A stretch of 64,000 bases of DNA, taken from positions 1-64,000 of the forward strand of contig JAMSKV010000010.1 in NCBI GenBank assembly GCA_024515975.1, written 5' to 3'. This document shows, piece after piece, positions 27,020-36,359 of the stretch. How positions within the stretch are numbered: the stretch's first letter is position 1; each line of letters begins with the position of its first letter. The position numbers were made by a program, and so were the translations under genes. The notes below the pieces were generated by a model, which was not told the origin of the DNA, did no database searches, and saw only the letters and a list, made by a program, of their open reading frames with translations. This DNA is from Endosaccharibacter trunci (lineage in GTDB: Bacteria; Pseudomonadota; Alphaproteobacteria; Acetobacterales; Acetobacteraceae).

Positions 27020-28876
27020 ATGTCCAATATCGCCGCGCGCCCGATCGTCACGAAAACCATCGCAGGGGCCATCGGCCCAGGGCAGGCAGCGGCCGCGCCG
27101 CTGGCGTCGGACTCCGCCAGCCTGTTCGGAACCCATCTGCAGGACGCAGTGCAGAGCGCTTCCGATCGGCAATTGGCCATACGGCAACGACCAGCCGCGA
27201 CCGCAGGCGACCTTCCATCGCCAACCCCGCCCGATACCAACGCCGCCCAACATCAGGTGCCCGGCAGCGCCGGCATGTCGGCCTCGCCACTCGCCCAAAC
27301 GCTTCCGTTGCAGACGAACGAACCCGGACAGCCTGCGAACCCCGGTCAGGGCCGCCTTCCGGTCGGCGCTCTGTCTTTACCCGCACCGTCATCGGGTACG
27401 TTGCCGGCTCCCTCGAACGCGAACGATGTAACGAGCCAGACGAGCCGCGTGGCCATGGGAAACCGAAACGCCAGCAGCCTGATCCCAGGACCGAAAGAGG
27501 CCGGCGCGCGGGCGAACGCAACCGGCTCCCCTTCATCCGCGACGCAGGCCGGGCGCGCCGACAGGAGCAGAACTCCCGCAGCGTCGCACCCGAGCGACGC
27601 TCCTGCATCAGCCGAGGATTCTCGTTCCTCTTTACCAAAAACTAACCAGGAACCGGCAAACTCGGCGCAAACGACGACCCTGCAGGCGAACGGCACGCAA
27701 ATCGGCCCGATGAACAGCGACGCAATCCGAATCGCCACCTCATCGGCGGATGCAGCGCTGCCCGGCACCGGCGGGGAAACGATCGTCTATACGGACGCTT
27801 ACGGCACCACCACTGACGGAAGACCTGCGGCATCGATCCAAACCAGGAAAGCGACCCACATGGCGACGCAGGACGCGGACGATGAGACCCGCCCGATGAA
27901 GCGGCGGACGGACACGGCGATGCCGAACCCTTACGCCGCTGTCCTGCCGCAGCCGGGCCTGCCAGCGGAGATCGTCCCCGTGCAAGCTGGCCGCGGGCAG
28001 GTTGGCCAGGGGCAGGCTGGCCAGGAGCAGGTCAGCGAAAACCGCAGCCGTCCGATCGCCGGGCACGGGGAACGTTTAGGCGCGGCCGGTATGGCTGCTC
28101 CGGATTCAGCCGCACCTGCTTCAGCCACCACTGCGTCGGCGGACCTGAAGCACGCGATCCCCGAGGCGGGCGGTGCACCCGTCCAGCCGGAAACCTCGTT
28201 GACGCCGGCAAACGCACCGGACCCGCAAGCTTGGCAGACTCTGGCGGCCGCTCCATCCGGACAGGGTCCGGGTAATGCCTCGATGGCGCCGGTGGCAAGC
28301 ACAGCGCCTGCCGTCCACGAACCATCCCGATACGGACAAGGCGCCGCCGAGCAGCTTGCCGGACCGGTAGTATCGCTGGCGAAGACTCCGGACGGGGCCA
28401 GCCTCATGGAGATTTCGCTGCATCCGAAGGAGCTGGGCCAGGTGACGATCCGGCTCGAACGGGACGCCGCCGGCTCGGTTCGCGTTGCGGTCACCGCCAC
28501 GGAACCCGGAACGCTGCGGAGCCTGATGGCTGAACAGAGCCATCTCCACGCAGCGCTGGATGGCGCCGCGGTGCCGGCGGCGGACCGTCAGATCAGCTTC
28601 GAGCTGGCTTCCGGTAGCGCCGCCGCCGGTTCGCAGGATGGCAGCGCCACGAGCGGGAACACAAGCACGAGCCTGGATACGAGCGGTCAGAACGGCAATC
28701 AGGCCGGCGGGCAGGCGGGTGGGCAGGATGGCGGCCAGTCCTGGCGTCAGGATCGCGGGCCCGACGCACGCCGCTCGCGCGACAATGCACCCGACGGCGA
28801 TGCCGCGGCACTCCCGGATGCCCCCCTGGCCTTTCATACTCGAACCTACCGCACCGGCGTGAGCATCACGGCCTGA
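27020..28876 (+). CDS. fliK: flagellar hook-length control protein (FliK-like)
   Basis: A protein of about 618 residues with a long, low-complexity Ala/Pro/Gly/Gln-rich region that fits the molecular-ruler part of FliK. The C-terminal Flg_hook domain (about 440-530) holds DGASLMEISLHPKELGQVTI, then RVAVTATEPGTLRSLMAEQ. A tandem Gln/Gly/Val repeat lies near residue 325 and a GGQAGGQ repeat near 565. FliK is exported and switches the secretion apparatus from hook to filament substrates. Start ATG 27020 is preceded by GGGGGAA; the GTG at 27005 would add five residues. It is divergent from flgE and followed by flgD. Confidence 0.85.
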   Translation: MSNIAARPIVTKTIAGAIGPGQAAAAPLASDSASLFGTHLQDAVQSASDRQLAIRQRPAATAGDLPSPTPPDTNAAQHQVPGSAGMSASPLAQTLPLQTNEPGQPANPGQGRLPVGALSLPAPSSGTLPAPSNANDVTSQTSRVAMGNRNASSLIPGPKEAGARANATGSPSSATQAGRADRSRTPAASHPSDAPASAEDSRSSLPKTNQEPANSAQTTTLQANGTQIGPMNSDAIRIATSSADAALPGTGGETIVYTDAYGTTTDGRPAASIQTRKATHMATQDADDETRPMKRRTDTAMPNPYAAVLPQPGLPAEIVPVQAGRGQVGQGQAGQEQVSENRSRPIAGHGERLGAAGMAAPDSAAPASATTASADLKHAIPEAGGAPVQPETSLTPANAPDPQAWQTLAAAPSGQGPGNASMAPVASTAPAVHEPSRYGQGAAEQLAGPVVSLAKTPDGASLMEISLHPKELGQVTIRLERDAAGSVRVAVTATEPGTLRSLMAEQSHLHAALDGAAVPAADRQISFELASGSAAAGSQDGSATSGNTSTSLDTSGQNGNQAGGQAGGQDGGQSWRQDRGPDARRSRDNAPDGDAAALPDAPLAFHTRTYRTGVSITA

Positions 28877-28899
28877 AGCAGCGAAAAGGAATATCCTCC

Positions 28900-29640
28900 G
28901 TGAGCAGCACCATCTCCTCGACCGATCTGACGACGGCCGCGGCCGCAGCGGCCAAACAAGCGCACAGCAGCAACCTCGCGAGCAGCGCCGCGGCCAGTAC
29001 CAGCGCGAGCACGCCGGATTCGCTTTCGTCGCTGACCAGCAACTACAATCAGTTCCTGACCCTGCTGACGGCGCAGTTGCAGCATCAGGATCCGACCAGT
29101 CCGACAGACACCAGCAGCTTCACCAGCGAACTCGCGCAGTTCGCCGGGGTCGAAGAGCAGATCAAGACCAATACGAACCTGAGCCAGCTGATCGCGCTCA
29201 ATCAGACCAGCGAAATGAGCCAGAGTTCGTCCTTTGTCGGCAAGCAGGCGGTCCTGTCGTCGAGCCAGATGGCGCTGCAGAATGCGACCGGCACTCTGCA
29301 ATTCAATCTGCCCACGGCTGAAACCGTCGGGATTGCGGTCACGAATTCCGCCGGCGCGGTGGTCGCCAATCGTTCGGCGGACATTCCCGCGGGAACGAGC
29401 ACCTGGACCTGGAATGGCAAGGACGATGCCGGCAATACGCTCCCCGACGGCACATACGACGTCGCCGTGGTCACGCCGAACGCATCCGGCGGTTCCAGCG
29501 CGGTGCCCTTCAACGTGATCGGCACCATCACCGGAATCGCCAAGAACGCCAATGGCGGCGTGAACGTCCAGATGGGCAGCACCTCTGCAGATATGAGCGA
29601 GGTCATCTCTCTGCTGAGTCCGTCCACACCCGCCTCCTGA
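28900..29640 (+). CDS. flgD: flagellar hook assembly/capping protein FlgD
   Basis: A 246-residue hook scaffold protein. The conserved N-terminal region NYNQFLTLLTAQLQHQDPTS, then FTSELAQFAGVEEQIKTN, identifies FlgD. The C-terminal half carries the FlgD-type Ig/tudor-like domain with TWTWNGKDDAGNTLPDGTYD. It lies 23 bp after fliK in the same orientation, so both are probably read from the sigma-54 promoter at 26980. The N-terminal 45 residues are Ala/Ser-rich, longer than in enterics. Confidence 0.93.
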   Translation: MSSTISSTDLTTAAAAAAKQAHSSNLASSAAASTSASTPDSLSSLTSNYNQFLTLLTAQLQHQDPTSPTDTSSFTSELAQFAGVEEQIKTNTNLSQLIALNQTSEMSQSSSFVGKQAVLSSSQMALQNATGTLQFNLPTAETVGIAVTNSAGAVVANRSADIPAGTSTWTWNGKDDAGNTLPDGTYDVAVVTPNASGGSSAVPFNVIGTITGIAKNANGGVNVQMGSTSADMSEVISLLSPSTPAS

Positions 29641-29702
29641 GGAGGCGCATGCCACCATCTTCCGGCAGAGGCGTTGCAGCCGCTCTGAACGGGAGGAACG
29701 AG

Positions 29703-30059
29703 GTGGGCGAGAAACACAAAGCAGTGCCTGGCGAAATCACCGTCGCGCGCGGTCCGTGGACGACCTGCGTGCTGCTCTGCGGCAAATGCGGCAAAAAGCT
29801 TGACGGCGGGTTCGGGGACAAGCGCGACGAGTCCTTGGCGAGCGTCCTCAAGCAGCTTCTGCGTGACCGTGAGCAGCGCAAGTGGGTTCGGGTGATCCAG
29901 GTCGGCTGCCTCGATATCTGCCCGCGCGGCGGCATAGCGGCGATGCGCGGCGATGCGCCGGGCGAGATGATGATCATTCCCGCCGGAATGGACGCCGCCT
30001 CCATCGCGCAGCGCCTCATCGGCGGCGGCTTGACAGAACCCGCCACACCCGGTTCCTGA
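29703..30059 (+). CDS. thioredoxin-like (2Fe-2S) ferredoxin-type protein
   Basis: A small protein of about 118 residues. Two cysteine pairs, CVLLCGKCGKKLDGGFGD and VGCLDICPRGGIAAM, match the thioredoxin-fold (2Fe-2S) ferredoxin-like / predicted metal-binding proteins. The likely role is binding an iron-sulphur cluster or metal in the cytoplasm; the partner is unknown. Start GTG 29703 was chosen because GGGAGG ends six bases before it; an upstream in-frame ATG at 29649 lacks such a site and overlaps the flgD tail region. It is co-directional with flgD and dedA but not obviously related to motility. Confidence 0.7.
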   Translation: MGEKHKAVPGEITVARGPWTTCVLLCGKCGKKLDGGFGDKRDESLASVLKQLLRDREQRKWVRVIQVGCLDICPRGGIAAMRGDAPGEMMIIPAGMDAASIAQRLIGGGLTEPATPGS

Positions 30060-30089
30060 CGGGTCCATCAGCGAGCGTTCAGACCCCAC

Positions 30090-30734
30090 ATGCACCATCT
30101 CGACCATCTGCTCGCCCATTACGGATACGGCCTGGTCGGCCTGGTGGTGATGCTGGAAAGCATGGGCGCGCCCCTGCCGGGGGAGAGCCTGCTGATCGGC
30201 ACGGCCCTGTATTGCGCCACCACGCACCGGCTCGATATCGGCTGGGTTATCGTGGTTGCCGTCATCGGCGCGATCATGGGCGACAATTTCGGCTACCTGA
30301 TCGGGAGGTCCGTCGGTTTCCGCGTCCTGGCACGCTGGGGCCGCCATATCGGGCTGACCGAGGACCGGCTGACCCTGGGTCGCTACCTGTTCCGCCGCCA
30401 TGGCGGCAAGGTCGTGTTCTTTGGTCGCTTCATCGCCATTCTGCGCACCTTCGCCGCCCTTCTCGCCGGCGCCAACCGGATGCCGTGGCACAGCTTCCTG
30501 TTCTGGAACGCGCTCGGCGGCATCGGCTGGGCGGGCGGCTATTCGTTCGCGGCCTATCTCCTCGGCAATCAGGTCGAGAAGCTCTCCGGCCCGATCGGCA
30601 TTGGCATGGGCGTGCTGGCCGTGCTGATCGCCGTGCCGACCTTCGTGTTCCTGAAGAAGAACGAGCGCCGCCTGACCGAGGAAGCGATGAAGGAAGCCAA
30701 GGCCGAGAAGAGCGGCGGCCGGCAGAAGGGCTAG
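30090..30734 (+). CDS. DedA family membrane protein
   Basis: A 214-residue DedA/SNARE-associated (VTT domain) membrane protein. The signatures are the first-loop MLESMGAPLPGESLLIGTA, the GDNFGYLIGRSVG motif, FFGRFIAILRTFAALLAGAN and FLFWNALGGIGWAGGYSF. About five hydrophobic segments are visible. The family is linked to undecaprenyl-phosphate or phospholipid recycling and to membrane homeostasis. The Lys/Glu-rich tail is cytoplasmic. Its TAG stop overlaps the TAG stop of the convergent deaminase gene (CTAG at 30731-30734). Confidence 0.9.
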   Translation: MHHLDHLLAHYGYGLVGLVVMLESMGAPLPGESLLIGTALYCATTHRLDIGWVIVVAVIGAIMGDNFGYLIGRSVGFRVLARWGRHIGLTEDRLTLGRYLFRRHGGKVVFFGRFIAILRTFAALLAGANRMPWHSFLFWNALGGIGWAGGYSFAAYLLGNQVEKLSGPIGIGMGVLAVLIAVPTFVFLKKNERRLTEEAMKEAKAEKSGGRQKG

Positions 30735-31240
30735 ATATTGGCCTGCTCCTCCAGCGGCGGCGCATCCCCGGGTCCATAATAGAGAGCGGCGCACTCCTCG
30801 CGCAGAACGCCAACGGTGAAGCGGATGTCGTCGCGATACGCATCCGCCAGAATGTCGTCCAGGTTCAGTGACCGGCATTCGAAATACATGCGATGAACAT
30901 CCGGCCGGCCGGCGCCGTAGACGACGCGCCCGATGCTGGTCCAGATGCTCGCCATCGAACACATGCCGCAGGGCTGCAACGTCGAATACAAGGTCGCCCC
31001 GCGCAGATCGTCGCGCCCGAGCGCGGCGCAGGCACGCCTGATCGCGGTGGTCTCGGCGTGGGCGGTCGGATCGTGGTCGGCCGACACCTCGTTATGCGCC
31101 TCGCCCACCACCTTGCCGTCCAGCAGGATCACGCAGCCGATCGGGCCGCCGCCGCGGCTGTTCTTGCCGTTGCGGGCGAGCGTCAGCGCCCGTTGCATCC
31201 AGAACGCGTCGTCATCGGTGGGGGGCATGGCATCCGGCAT
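30731..31240 (-). CDS. nucleoside/guanine-type deaminase (CMP/dCMP deaminase fold)
   Basis: A zinc deaminase of about 169 residues. The metal site is HAETTAIRRA (the HAE motif, Glu as proton shuttle) and PCGMCSMA (PCxxC). GGGPIGCVILLDGKVVGEAH forms the substrate-side strand. Length and the C-terminal LREECAALYY segment resemble guanine deaminases of the GuaD type more than TadA, but the base specificity is not certain. Start ATG 31240 was taken from family length; ATG 31228 is an alternative. It converges with dedA and is divergent from the S10 peptidase gene. Confidence 0.85.
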   Translation of the reverse strand: MPDAMPPTDDDAFWMQRALTLARNGKNSRGGGPIGCVILLDGKVVGEAHNEVSADHDPTAHAETTAIRRACAALGRDDLRGATLYSTLQPCGMCSMASIWTSIGRVVYGAGRPDVHRMYFECRSLNLDDILADAYRDDIRFTVGVLREECAALYYGPGDAPPLEEQANI

Positions 31241-31343
31241 GGCACCCCAACGGCGGCGCAGACGACGCGTTCCAGGCTCGGCCGACTGGACGCGGGCGCG
31301 GTTTGCCGAAACAGTCCGTCCGACCTGCCACGATGGACCCGTG

Positions 31344-32885
31344 ATGACCCGCTCGCTTCTCGCCTCTCTCCTGCCCCTGACGGGCGCGCTCGCCCTTTCG
31401 GCAATGCCCGCCTTTGCCGCCGAACCGCCCGGAAAATCCGCACTGCCGGCCCCGGCCGCCGCACCGGCCGCCGATCCGCAACCCAAGATCGACAACGCCC
31501 AGATCGCGCTGCTGCCGGCCGACAGCGTCACCCATCATACCTTCAGCGCTCCCGGCGGCCCCAGCATCGGCTATACCGCCACCGCCGGCACGCTGATCCT
31601 GCGCGACGACAAGGGCGCGCCATCGGCGAAGATGTTCTACGTCTCCTATGTCGCCGATGGGCAGGGCGCGCGGAAGCGGCCGATCAGCTTCTTCTTCAAT
31701 GGCGGCCCGGGCGCCGGCAGCGCCTTCCTGCATCTCGGCGCGGCCGGCCCCGTCGTTCTAAACTTCCCCACCGCCAACCCTACCGACGGCGCCAACGCCA
31801 CACTGGCCCCCAACCCGGATAGCTGGCTCCGCTTCACCGACATGGTCTTCATCGACGCGGTCGGCACCGGCTACAGCCGTCCGGTCGATCCGGACAAGGC
31901 CGCCAAGGAGTTCTACGGCGTCAAGCAGGACGGCTCGGCCTTCGCCCAGGCGATCCGGCTGTGGATCGAGCGCAACCATCGCGAAAGCTCCAACAAGTAT
32001 CTGGTCGGCGAGAGCTATGGCGGCATACGGTCGATCCGCACCGCCTATGCGCTGGAAACCGAGCAGAACATTCTGCTGTCGGGCATCGTCATGGTGTCGC
32101 CTGCGATCGAGATGGGCTTGCTCGACAACAATGTCGATCCGATCGGCAACGCCATCACCCTGCCCAGCCTCGCAGCGGGCGAAATGGAACGCCGCCATAC
32201 CCTGACGCCGCAGGCGCTGGACGACGCCTATCATTACGCGTTCGGCCCCTATGTCTCGATCCTGGCCGGCGCGCCGCCCACCGGCGACGTGGCGAAGCAG
32301 TTCTACGGCAAGATCGCCGACATGACCGGCGTGCCGGAGCGGGTGGTCACCGCCCAGCGCGGCATGCTCGACGTGCAGTCGCACGACGTGCGCAGCCGGG
32401 ACGGCCGCCTCTACAGCCTCTATGACGACACGCTCTCGATCGCCGATCCGTATCCGAGCGGTGAAGACAATGCGGACAGCCCGGAGCCGGTGCTGGCCGG
32501 CTTCGGCCTGGCCTACGGCAACGCCTTCACCGGCTATGTCGGCGACACGCTGGGCTTCCACACCGAACTCAAATACGACCTGCTCAATCTCGGGGTGAAC
32601 GGCGCCTGGGACTACAAGGCGGACGGCGAACCGATGGCGCGCAACATGCCGGAGCTGCGCAAGCTGCTGGCGTTGAACCCGTCGCTGCACGTGTTCATTG
32701 CGCATGGCATGTTCGATCTGGCCTGCCCGTTCGCCGGCACGCGTTGGCTGGTGGAACATATCCCCGTCGGCCGCGACCGCATCCGGCTCAAGCTCTACCC
32801 GGGCGGGCACATGCTCTACACCCGCCCCGACAGCCGCGCCGCCCTGTCGCACGACGTGGCGGCCCTCTACGCCGCCACCCCCTGA
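31344..32885 (+). CDS. secreted S10 family serine carboxypeptidase
   Basis: A 513-residue peptidase S10 (carboxypeptidase Y-like) protein. A signal peptide (SLLASLLPLTGALALSAMPA) gives a periplasmic product with a Pro/Ala linker. The oxyanion region NGGPGAGSAFLHL, nucleophile GESYGGIRS, catalytic Asp in AHGMFDLACPF and His in YPGGHMLYTR are all present. It removes C-terminal residues from peptides. Bacterial S10 enzymes are common in Acetobacteraceae and probably work best at low pH. Start ATG 31344 begins the signal peptide. It converges with pqqE across a hairpin. Confidence 0.92.
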   Translation: MTRSLLASLLPLTGALALSAMPAFAAEPPGKSALPAPAAAPAADPQPKIDNAQIALLPADSVTHHTFSAPGGPSIGYTATAGTLILRDDKGAPSAKMFYVSYVADGQGARKRPISFFFNGGPGAGSAFLHLGAAGPVVLNFPTANPTDGANATLAPNPDSWLRFTDMVFIDAVGTGYSRPVDPDKAAKEFYGVKQDGSAFAQAIRLWIERNHRESSNKYLVGESYGGIRSIRTAYALETEQNILLSGIVMVSPAIEMGLLDNNVDPIGNAITLPSLAAGEMERRHTLTPQALDDAYHYAFGPYVSILAGAPPTGDVAKQFYGKIADMTGVPERVVTAQRGMLDVQSHDVRSRDGRLYSLYDDTLSIADPYPSGEDNADSPEPVLAGFGLAYGNAFTGYVGDTLGFHTELKYDLLNLGVNGAWDYKADGEPMARNMPELRKLLALNPSLHVFIAHGMFDLACPFAGTRWLVEHIPVGRDRIRLKLYPGGHMLYTRPDSRAALSHDVAALYAATP

Positions 32886-32893
32886 TCCCAGCC

Positions 32894-32924
32894 CCGGTCC
32901 GGCCGCCCGGCAGTTCCGGACCGG
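32894..32924. terminator. bidirectional hairpin between convergent genes
   Basis: CCGGTCCGG (32894-32902) pairs perfectly with CCGGACCGG (32916-32924), midway between the convergent S10 peptidase and pqqE stops. There is no T tract, so termination may be Rho-dependent or weak. Confidence 0.4.
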
Positions 32925-32930
32925 CCGGGC

Positions 32931-34001
32931 TCAATGGCGGCGGTAGATCAGATCCGGCGCCGTGACGGGCCGCCCGGCCAGGATCGCATCCACGGCGGGG
33001 CGATGCGGCGATCGGCCGCAGACCGGGTCCATCGCCGCCGCGTCGCCGGCCAGGGCCAGCGCCTGGCAGCGGCAGCCGCCATGGTCGATCTCACGCCTGG
33101 CGCAGCCTCGGCAGGTCTCCGGCATCCAGTCCACCCCCCGGAATCGCCCGAACGCCTCCGACCGGAACCAGATCTCGGCCAGGCTCTGCTCGCGCACGGA
33201 GGGAAAGCGCAGCCCGGGAAGGGTCTGCGCTGCATGGCAGGGCAAGGCGCTGCCATCCGGGGCAACGTTCAGGAAGCGCCTGCCCCAGCCGCCCATGCAG
33301 GGCTTCGGTTCGTCGGCATGGTAGTCCGGCGTCACGTAGTCGATCGCCAATCTGTCGCCGTGCCGCACCCGCGCTTCCGCGACCGCCCGGTCGGCCGCCT
33401 CGAGCTGGACGCGATCCGGCAGCAGCGCGTCGCGGTTGCGCTCCGCCCAGCCGTGATACTGCGTATGGGCGATCTCGACCCGGTTCGCCCCTTCGCCGGC
33501 AGCGAAATCGATCATGGCACCGATGCGCGCGCAGTTCTGGCGATGCACCACGAAATTGAACGTCAGCGGCAGATCGGCGGCGCGGATCAGCGCCGCGGCG
33601 CGCAGCTTGGCGGCATGGCCGCCGCGATAGCCACCGATCCGGTCCGCTTCCGCCGGCGCGACGTCCTGGAAGGAGAGCTGAACATGATCGAGACCGGCCT
33701 CCGCCAGAGCGGCGAGTCGCATCCCATCCATCAACACGCCGGATGTGATCAGGTTGGTGTAGAGCCCGAGCCCGGACGCATGGCGGACCAGCTCCGGCAG
33801 ATCCGGCCGGGCCATCGGCTCACCACCGGAGAAATGAACGTGCAACACCCCCAGCGCGGCGGCCTGGCCCAGCACGTCGCGCCATTCCGCCGTGTCGAGC
33901 TCGCCCTCGCGCCGTTCCAGAGCGACGGGGTTGGAACAGTATGGGCAGCGCAGCGGACAGCGATGCGTCAGCTCGGCCAGCAGGCTGAGCGGACCGTTCA
34001 C
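32931..34001 (-). CDS. pqqE: PqqA peptide cyclase (radical SAM), PQQ biosynthesis
   Basis: A 356-residue radical SAM/SPASM enzyme that links the Glu and Tyr side chains of PqqA, the first step of PQQ synthesis. The SAM cluster motif is [13 protein letters not shown], followed by the [13 protein letters not shown] glycine motif. The C-terminal SPASM cysteines are in [25 protein letters not shown] and the DPVCG end. The start GTG overlaps the pqqD stop (GTGA). It is the last gene of pqqABCDE. The order and overlaps are typical of Acetobacteraceae. Confidence 0.96.
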   Translation of the reverse strand: MNGPLSLLAELTHRCPLRCPYCSNPVALERREGELDTAEWRDVLGQAAALGVLHVHFSGGEPMARPDLPELVRHASGLGLYTNLITSGVLMDGMRLAALAEAGLDHVQLSFQDVAPAEADRIGGYRGGHAAKLRAAALIRAADLPLTFNFVVHRQNCARIGAMIDFAAGEGANRVEIAHTQYHGWAERNRDALLPDRVQLEAADRAVAEARVRHGDRLAIDYVTPDYHADEPKPCMGGWGRRFLNVAPDGSALPCHAAQTLPGLRFPSVREQSLAEIWFRSEAFGRFRGVDWMPETCRGCARREIDHGGCRCQALALAGDAAAMDPVCGRSPHRPAVDAILAGRPVTAPDLIYRRH

Positions 34002-34273
34002 GGCTTCAACACCTTGCGCGCGATCAGATCGTCCACCAGCGCCAGAACGTCGGCGGCGATCACCGCGCGCGGCGCGTCGAAGCGCGCGGCCAGATCGTCG
34101 ACCATCGCGCCGATGCTGCGGGCGCCATCCACGAGCCGCAGCACCGCCAGCGCGGTCGCGTCCGGCACGAACAGCTTCTCCGGCGCCAGCACCACCCAGC
34201 GATCGCGCGCCCTGTCATGGCTCAGACGCGTGCCGCGCACGAAGGCGGGCACCGTGGTCTCGGCGGCGCTCAC
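33998..34273 (-). CDS. pqqD: PQQ biosynthesis peptide chaperone PqqD
   Basis: A 91-residue winged-helix PqqD that binds PqqA and presents it to PqqE. The core reads [38 protein letters not shown] and [18 protein letters not shown]. The start is GTG 34273, whose bases overlap the pqqC TGA stop (GTGA); this gives the normal family length. The longer in-frame extension upstream lies inside pqqC and is not protein-like. A separate PqqD, not a PqqC-PqqD fusion, is therefore present. Confidence 0.94.
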   Translation of the reverse strand: MSAAETTVPAFVRGTRLSHDRARDRWVVLAPEKLFVPDATALAVLRLVDGARSIGAMVDDLAARFDAPRAVIAADVLALVDDLIARKVLKP

Positions 34274-34995
34274 GGCCGGAACGCGCCGGGCGGGATATGG
34301 CCGGGCACGACATAAGCGTGCTCCAGCGCATCCAGCATCGACCACAGCACGTCGCATTTGAACCGCAGCGCCTCCAGCACCGCGTCCTGCTCGGCGACGC
34401 TTGTGGCGTGCGCGCACACATAGGCCAGCGCGAAGGCCGCATCCTGCGGCGCCTGGGTCAAACGCGGGGTGAAATACGCCAGGGCCTGCCGATCCACGAA
34501 ATCGTAATGACGCAACATGCCGGACACGCGTTCGCCGATGATGGTCGGCGCGAACAGCTCGGTCAGGGAGGACGCGATCGCCTCCAGGATCGACCGGTCG
34601 CGCACGAAATGCACATAGGCCTCCACGGCGAACCGCGTCGCCGGCAGAACGCCGGAGAGCGATTCCACATAGGAGCGATCAAGACCGAGCGCGTCCGTCA
34701 GCACCAGCCAGCGCGCGACGCCGCCCTCGCCCTGGGTTTCGCCATCATGATCCACCAGACGCGTGCGCCAGGCTCGGCGAAGCGCGGCCGTCGGCAGACG
34801 CGCCAGCAAGGTCGCGTCCTTCATCGGAATATGGCTCTGGTAGCAGTACCGGTTCAGCGCCCAGGCCTGCACCTGGGCGCGGTCGAGCCGTCCATCATGC
34901 AGGGCCCGATGGAACGGGTGCAGATTGTGGTAGCGCTCGGCACCGATCCGTCGCAGCGCGGCCTCCAGCGCGTCCGGGGTCATGGGCTGGTTCAA
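34270..34995 (-). CDS. pqqC: pyrroloquinoline-quinone synthase PqqC
   Basis: A 241-residue TenA/haem-oxygenase-fold protein that carries out the final cyclisation and oxidation to PQQ. It contains HPFHRALHDGRLDRAQVQAW, NRYCYQSHIPMKDATLLARL, the active-site HDGETQGEGGVARW region and the C-terminal EQDAVLEALRFKCDVLWSML helix. Length is normal. It starts with an ATGA overlap on the pqqB stop and ends with a GTGA overlap on pqqD, so the operon is tightly coupled. Confidence 0.96.
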   Translation of the reverse strand: MNQPMTPDALEAALRRIGAERYHNLHPFHRALHDGRLDRAQVQAWALNRYCYQSHIPMKDATLLARLPTAALRRAWRTRLVDHDGETQGEGGVARWLVLTDALGLDRSYVESLSGVLPATRFAVEAYVHFVRDRSILEAIASSLTELFAPTIIGERVSGMLRHYDFVDRQALAYFTPRLTQAPQDAAFALAYVCAHATSVAEQDAVLEALRFKCDVLWSMLDALEHAYVVPGHIPPGAFRP

Positions 34996-35891
34996 AGCAC
35001 GAACGCCATGCCGTCGAACGCCACGCGCCAGCCGGCCGCCTCGGCCTCGCGCCGCTCCGGGCTGTCATCGAGCAGCAGAGGATTCGAATTGTTCAGATGG
35101 ATCAGGATGCGCCGCTCCACCGCGATGCCGCGCAGCCCGGCGATCGCCCCCGCCGGCCCGGATACCGACATATGCCCCATGCGCGCGCCCGTCTTCGGAC
35201 CGAGTCCGGCGCGGATCATCTCATCATCCCGCCACAGCGTGGCGTCGAACAGCAGAGCGTCGGCTCCGTCGAGCCGTGCCAGCAGCGCATCGGTCAGACG
35301 GGCGCAGCCTGGCAGGAACACGAGGCGACGCACGCCATCGCCGATCTCGAACCCCACCGTGGCGTCGTCGGACGCATCGTTCAGGCCGGTCTCGGCGTAG
35401 AGCGGCACCTTGCCCGGCGCGGCGAAGGCGGTGATCCGCAGGCCGCACGATTCCACCGCCACAGGCGCGTCGGGGGCGATGGCGATGCGCGGCACGAGAT
35501 CGCGCCGCAGCACCTCGAAGATCGGGTTGCGGTCGAGCTGCGCGAGCGTCCCGGCGGTGGCCAGAAGATCGAAAGGCTGGGATTCGCGCAGGGTCAGCAG
35601 CCCGGCCACGCTGTCCACCTCCGCGCCGGTGAGCGCCACGGCGGCGATCGGCGTGCTGCGCAGACCGTGCCTGGGGTGAAGCTGCCGCGTGCGCTCGATC
35701 TGGACGCGCAGATCGGGCGACGCGTTCAGAACGATCCAGGTCTCGCCATTGCCGGACACCGCCACCGAGGTCTGGGTGCGGGGCAGGGCCGCCGGATCGC
35801 CGGCACGCGCCCGCCTGCAGCCGGGGGCGTTGGAGTTCCATTGCGGAAATCCGCCCCCGGCCGCGGCGCCCAGCACGACGGCATGCATCAT
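34992..35891 (-). CDS. pqqB: PQQ biosynthesis protein PqqB
   Basis: A 299-residue metallo-beta-lactamase-fold protein, proposed to oxidise the excised Glu-Tyr intermediate. The conserved start VVLGAAAGGGFPQWN, then the CxxCR-like zinc region in GCRRARAGDP, WIVLNASPDLRVQIERT and the C-terminal ILIHLNNSNPLLLDDSPE mark PqqB. It lies about 20 bp after pqqA. No changes in key segments are visible. Confidence 0.95.
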   Translation of the reverse strand: MMHAVVLGAAAGGGFPQWNSNAPGCRRARAGDPAALPRTQTSVAVSGNGETWIVLNASPDLRVQIERTRQLHPRHGLRSTPIAAVALTGAEVDSVAGLLTLRESQPFDLLATAGTLAQLDRNPIFEVLRRDLVPRIAIAPDAPVAVESCGLRITAFAAPGKVPLYAETGLNDASDDATVGFEIGDGVRRLVFLPGCARLTDALLARLDGADALLFDATLWRDDEMIRAGLGPKTGARMGHMSVSGPAGAIAGLRGIAVERRILIHLNNSNPLLLDDSPERREAEAAGWRVAFDGMAFVL

Positions 35892-35912
35892 GCCGGGCCG
35901 GTCAGCGCCCGG

Positions 35913-35993
35913 TCAGGACCGGGTGCCGCAGACGTAGCTGTTGATCTCGGCGCCGACAGGGATCTCGACGATGCGCGGGGTGGTCCAGGCCAT
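35913..35993 (-). CDS. pqqA: PQQ precursor peptide PqqA
   Basis: A 26-residue peptide beginning MAWTTPRIVEIPVGAEINSY. The E-x3-Y pair in AEINSYVCG is the Glu and Tyr that are crosslinked and become PQQ. AAGGAG lies seven bases before ATG 35993, a strong site in keeping with a highly expressed substrate peptide. It is the first gene of the pqq operon. Longer in-frame readings upstream are not protein-like. Confidence 0.96.
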   Translation of the reverse strand: MAWTTPRIVEIPVGAEINSYVCGTRS

Positions 35994-36175
35994 GGGAAAC
36001 TCCTTGCTGGATGACAAGCGGGCATGCGGTGAACCCGCACGCTTCCGGCCCGCAGGCAGGCTAGCGACGCGATCGCGCCCCTGTCGAGCCCGGAACCGGG
36101 CACGATTCCGGCATTCGACCGGAGAACCGTCTTGCTTGAAGCGGTTCGCGCAACGGCCGGGGATGCCGTTCACAA

Positions 36176-36203
36176 GCCGTCTTTCTCAAGAGTGAAAGGC
36201 GGC
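36176..36203. promoter_or_regulatory. stem-loop upstream of pqqA
   Basis: GCCGTCTTTC (36176-36185) pairs with GAAAGGCGGC (36194-36203) with one mismatch and an 8-base loop, about 180 bp before pqqA. Its role (leader structure, operator or terminator) cannot be told. The rest of 35994-36330 holds no gene and presumably the pqq promoter. Confidence 0.35.
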
Positions 36204-36330
36204 CATCAGGGCGGGAGTGCGCGGCCCGGCAAGGAGCCAAACGGACCGGCCGCGCAGGCGCGCCCGGCGGAAACGGCAGGCGGTGCGACAGGCCGCACGG
36301 GATTCGAACCGCCTGACGCCTTTCCGAAGA

Positions 36331-36359
36331 GGAACCGGCGCGAACCGCCGGTTCCGTTT
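36331..36359. terminator. strong hairpin terminator downstream of bactofilin gene
   Basis: GGAACCGGCG (36331-36340) and CGCCGGTTCC (36346-36355) form a perfect 10-bp stem with a 5-base loop. It lies about 10 bp past the bactofilin stop. GTTTT follows on the plus strand and CTCTT on the minus strand, so it may act in both directions. Confidence 0.65.

Noticed and set aside
25675-27645. Long plus-strand open frame across flgE and the start of fliK
   Set aside because: It is antisense to flgE and out of frame with fliK; composition is typical of GC-rich shadows.
36283-36325. A GGGATTCGAACC sequence resembling a tRNA T-arm
   Set aside because: No matching acceptor, D-arm or anticodon stem could be folded around it on either strand.
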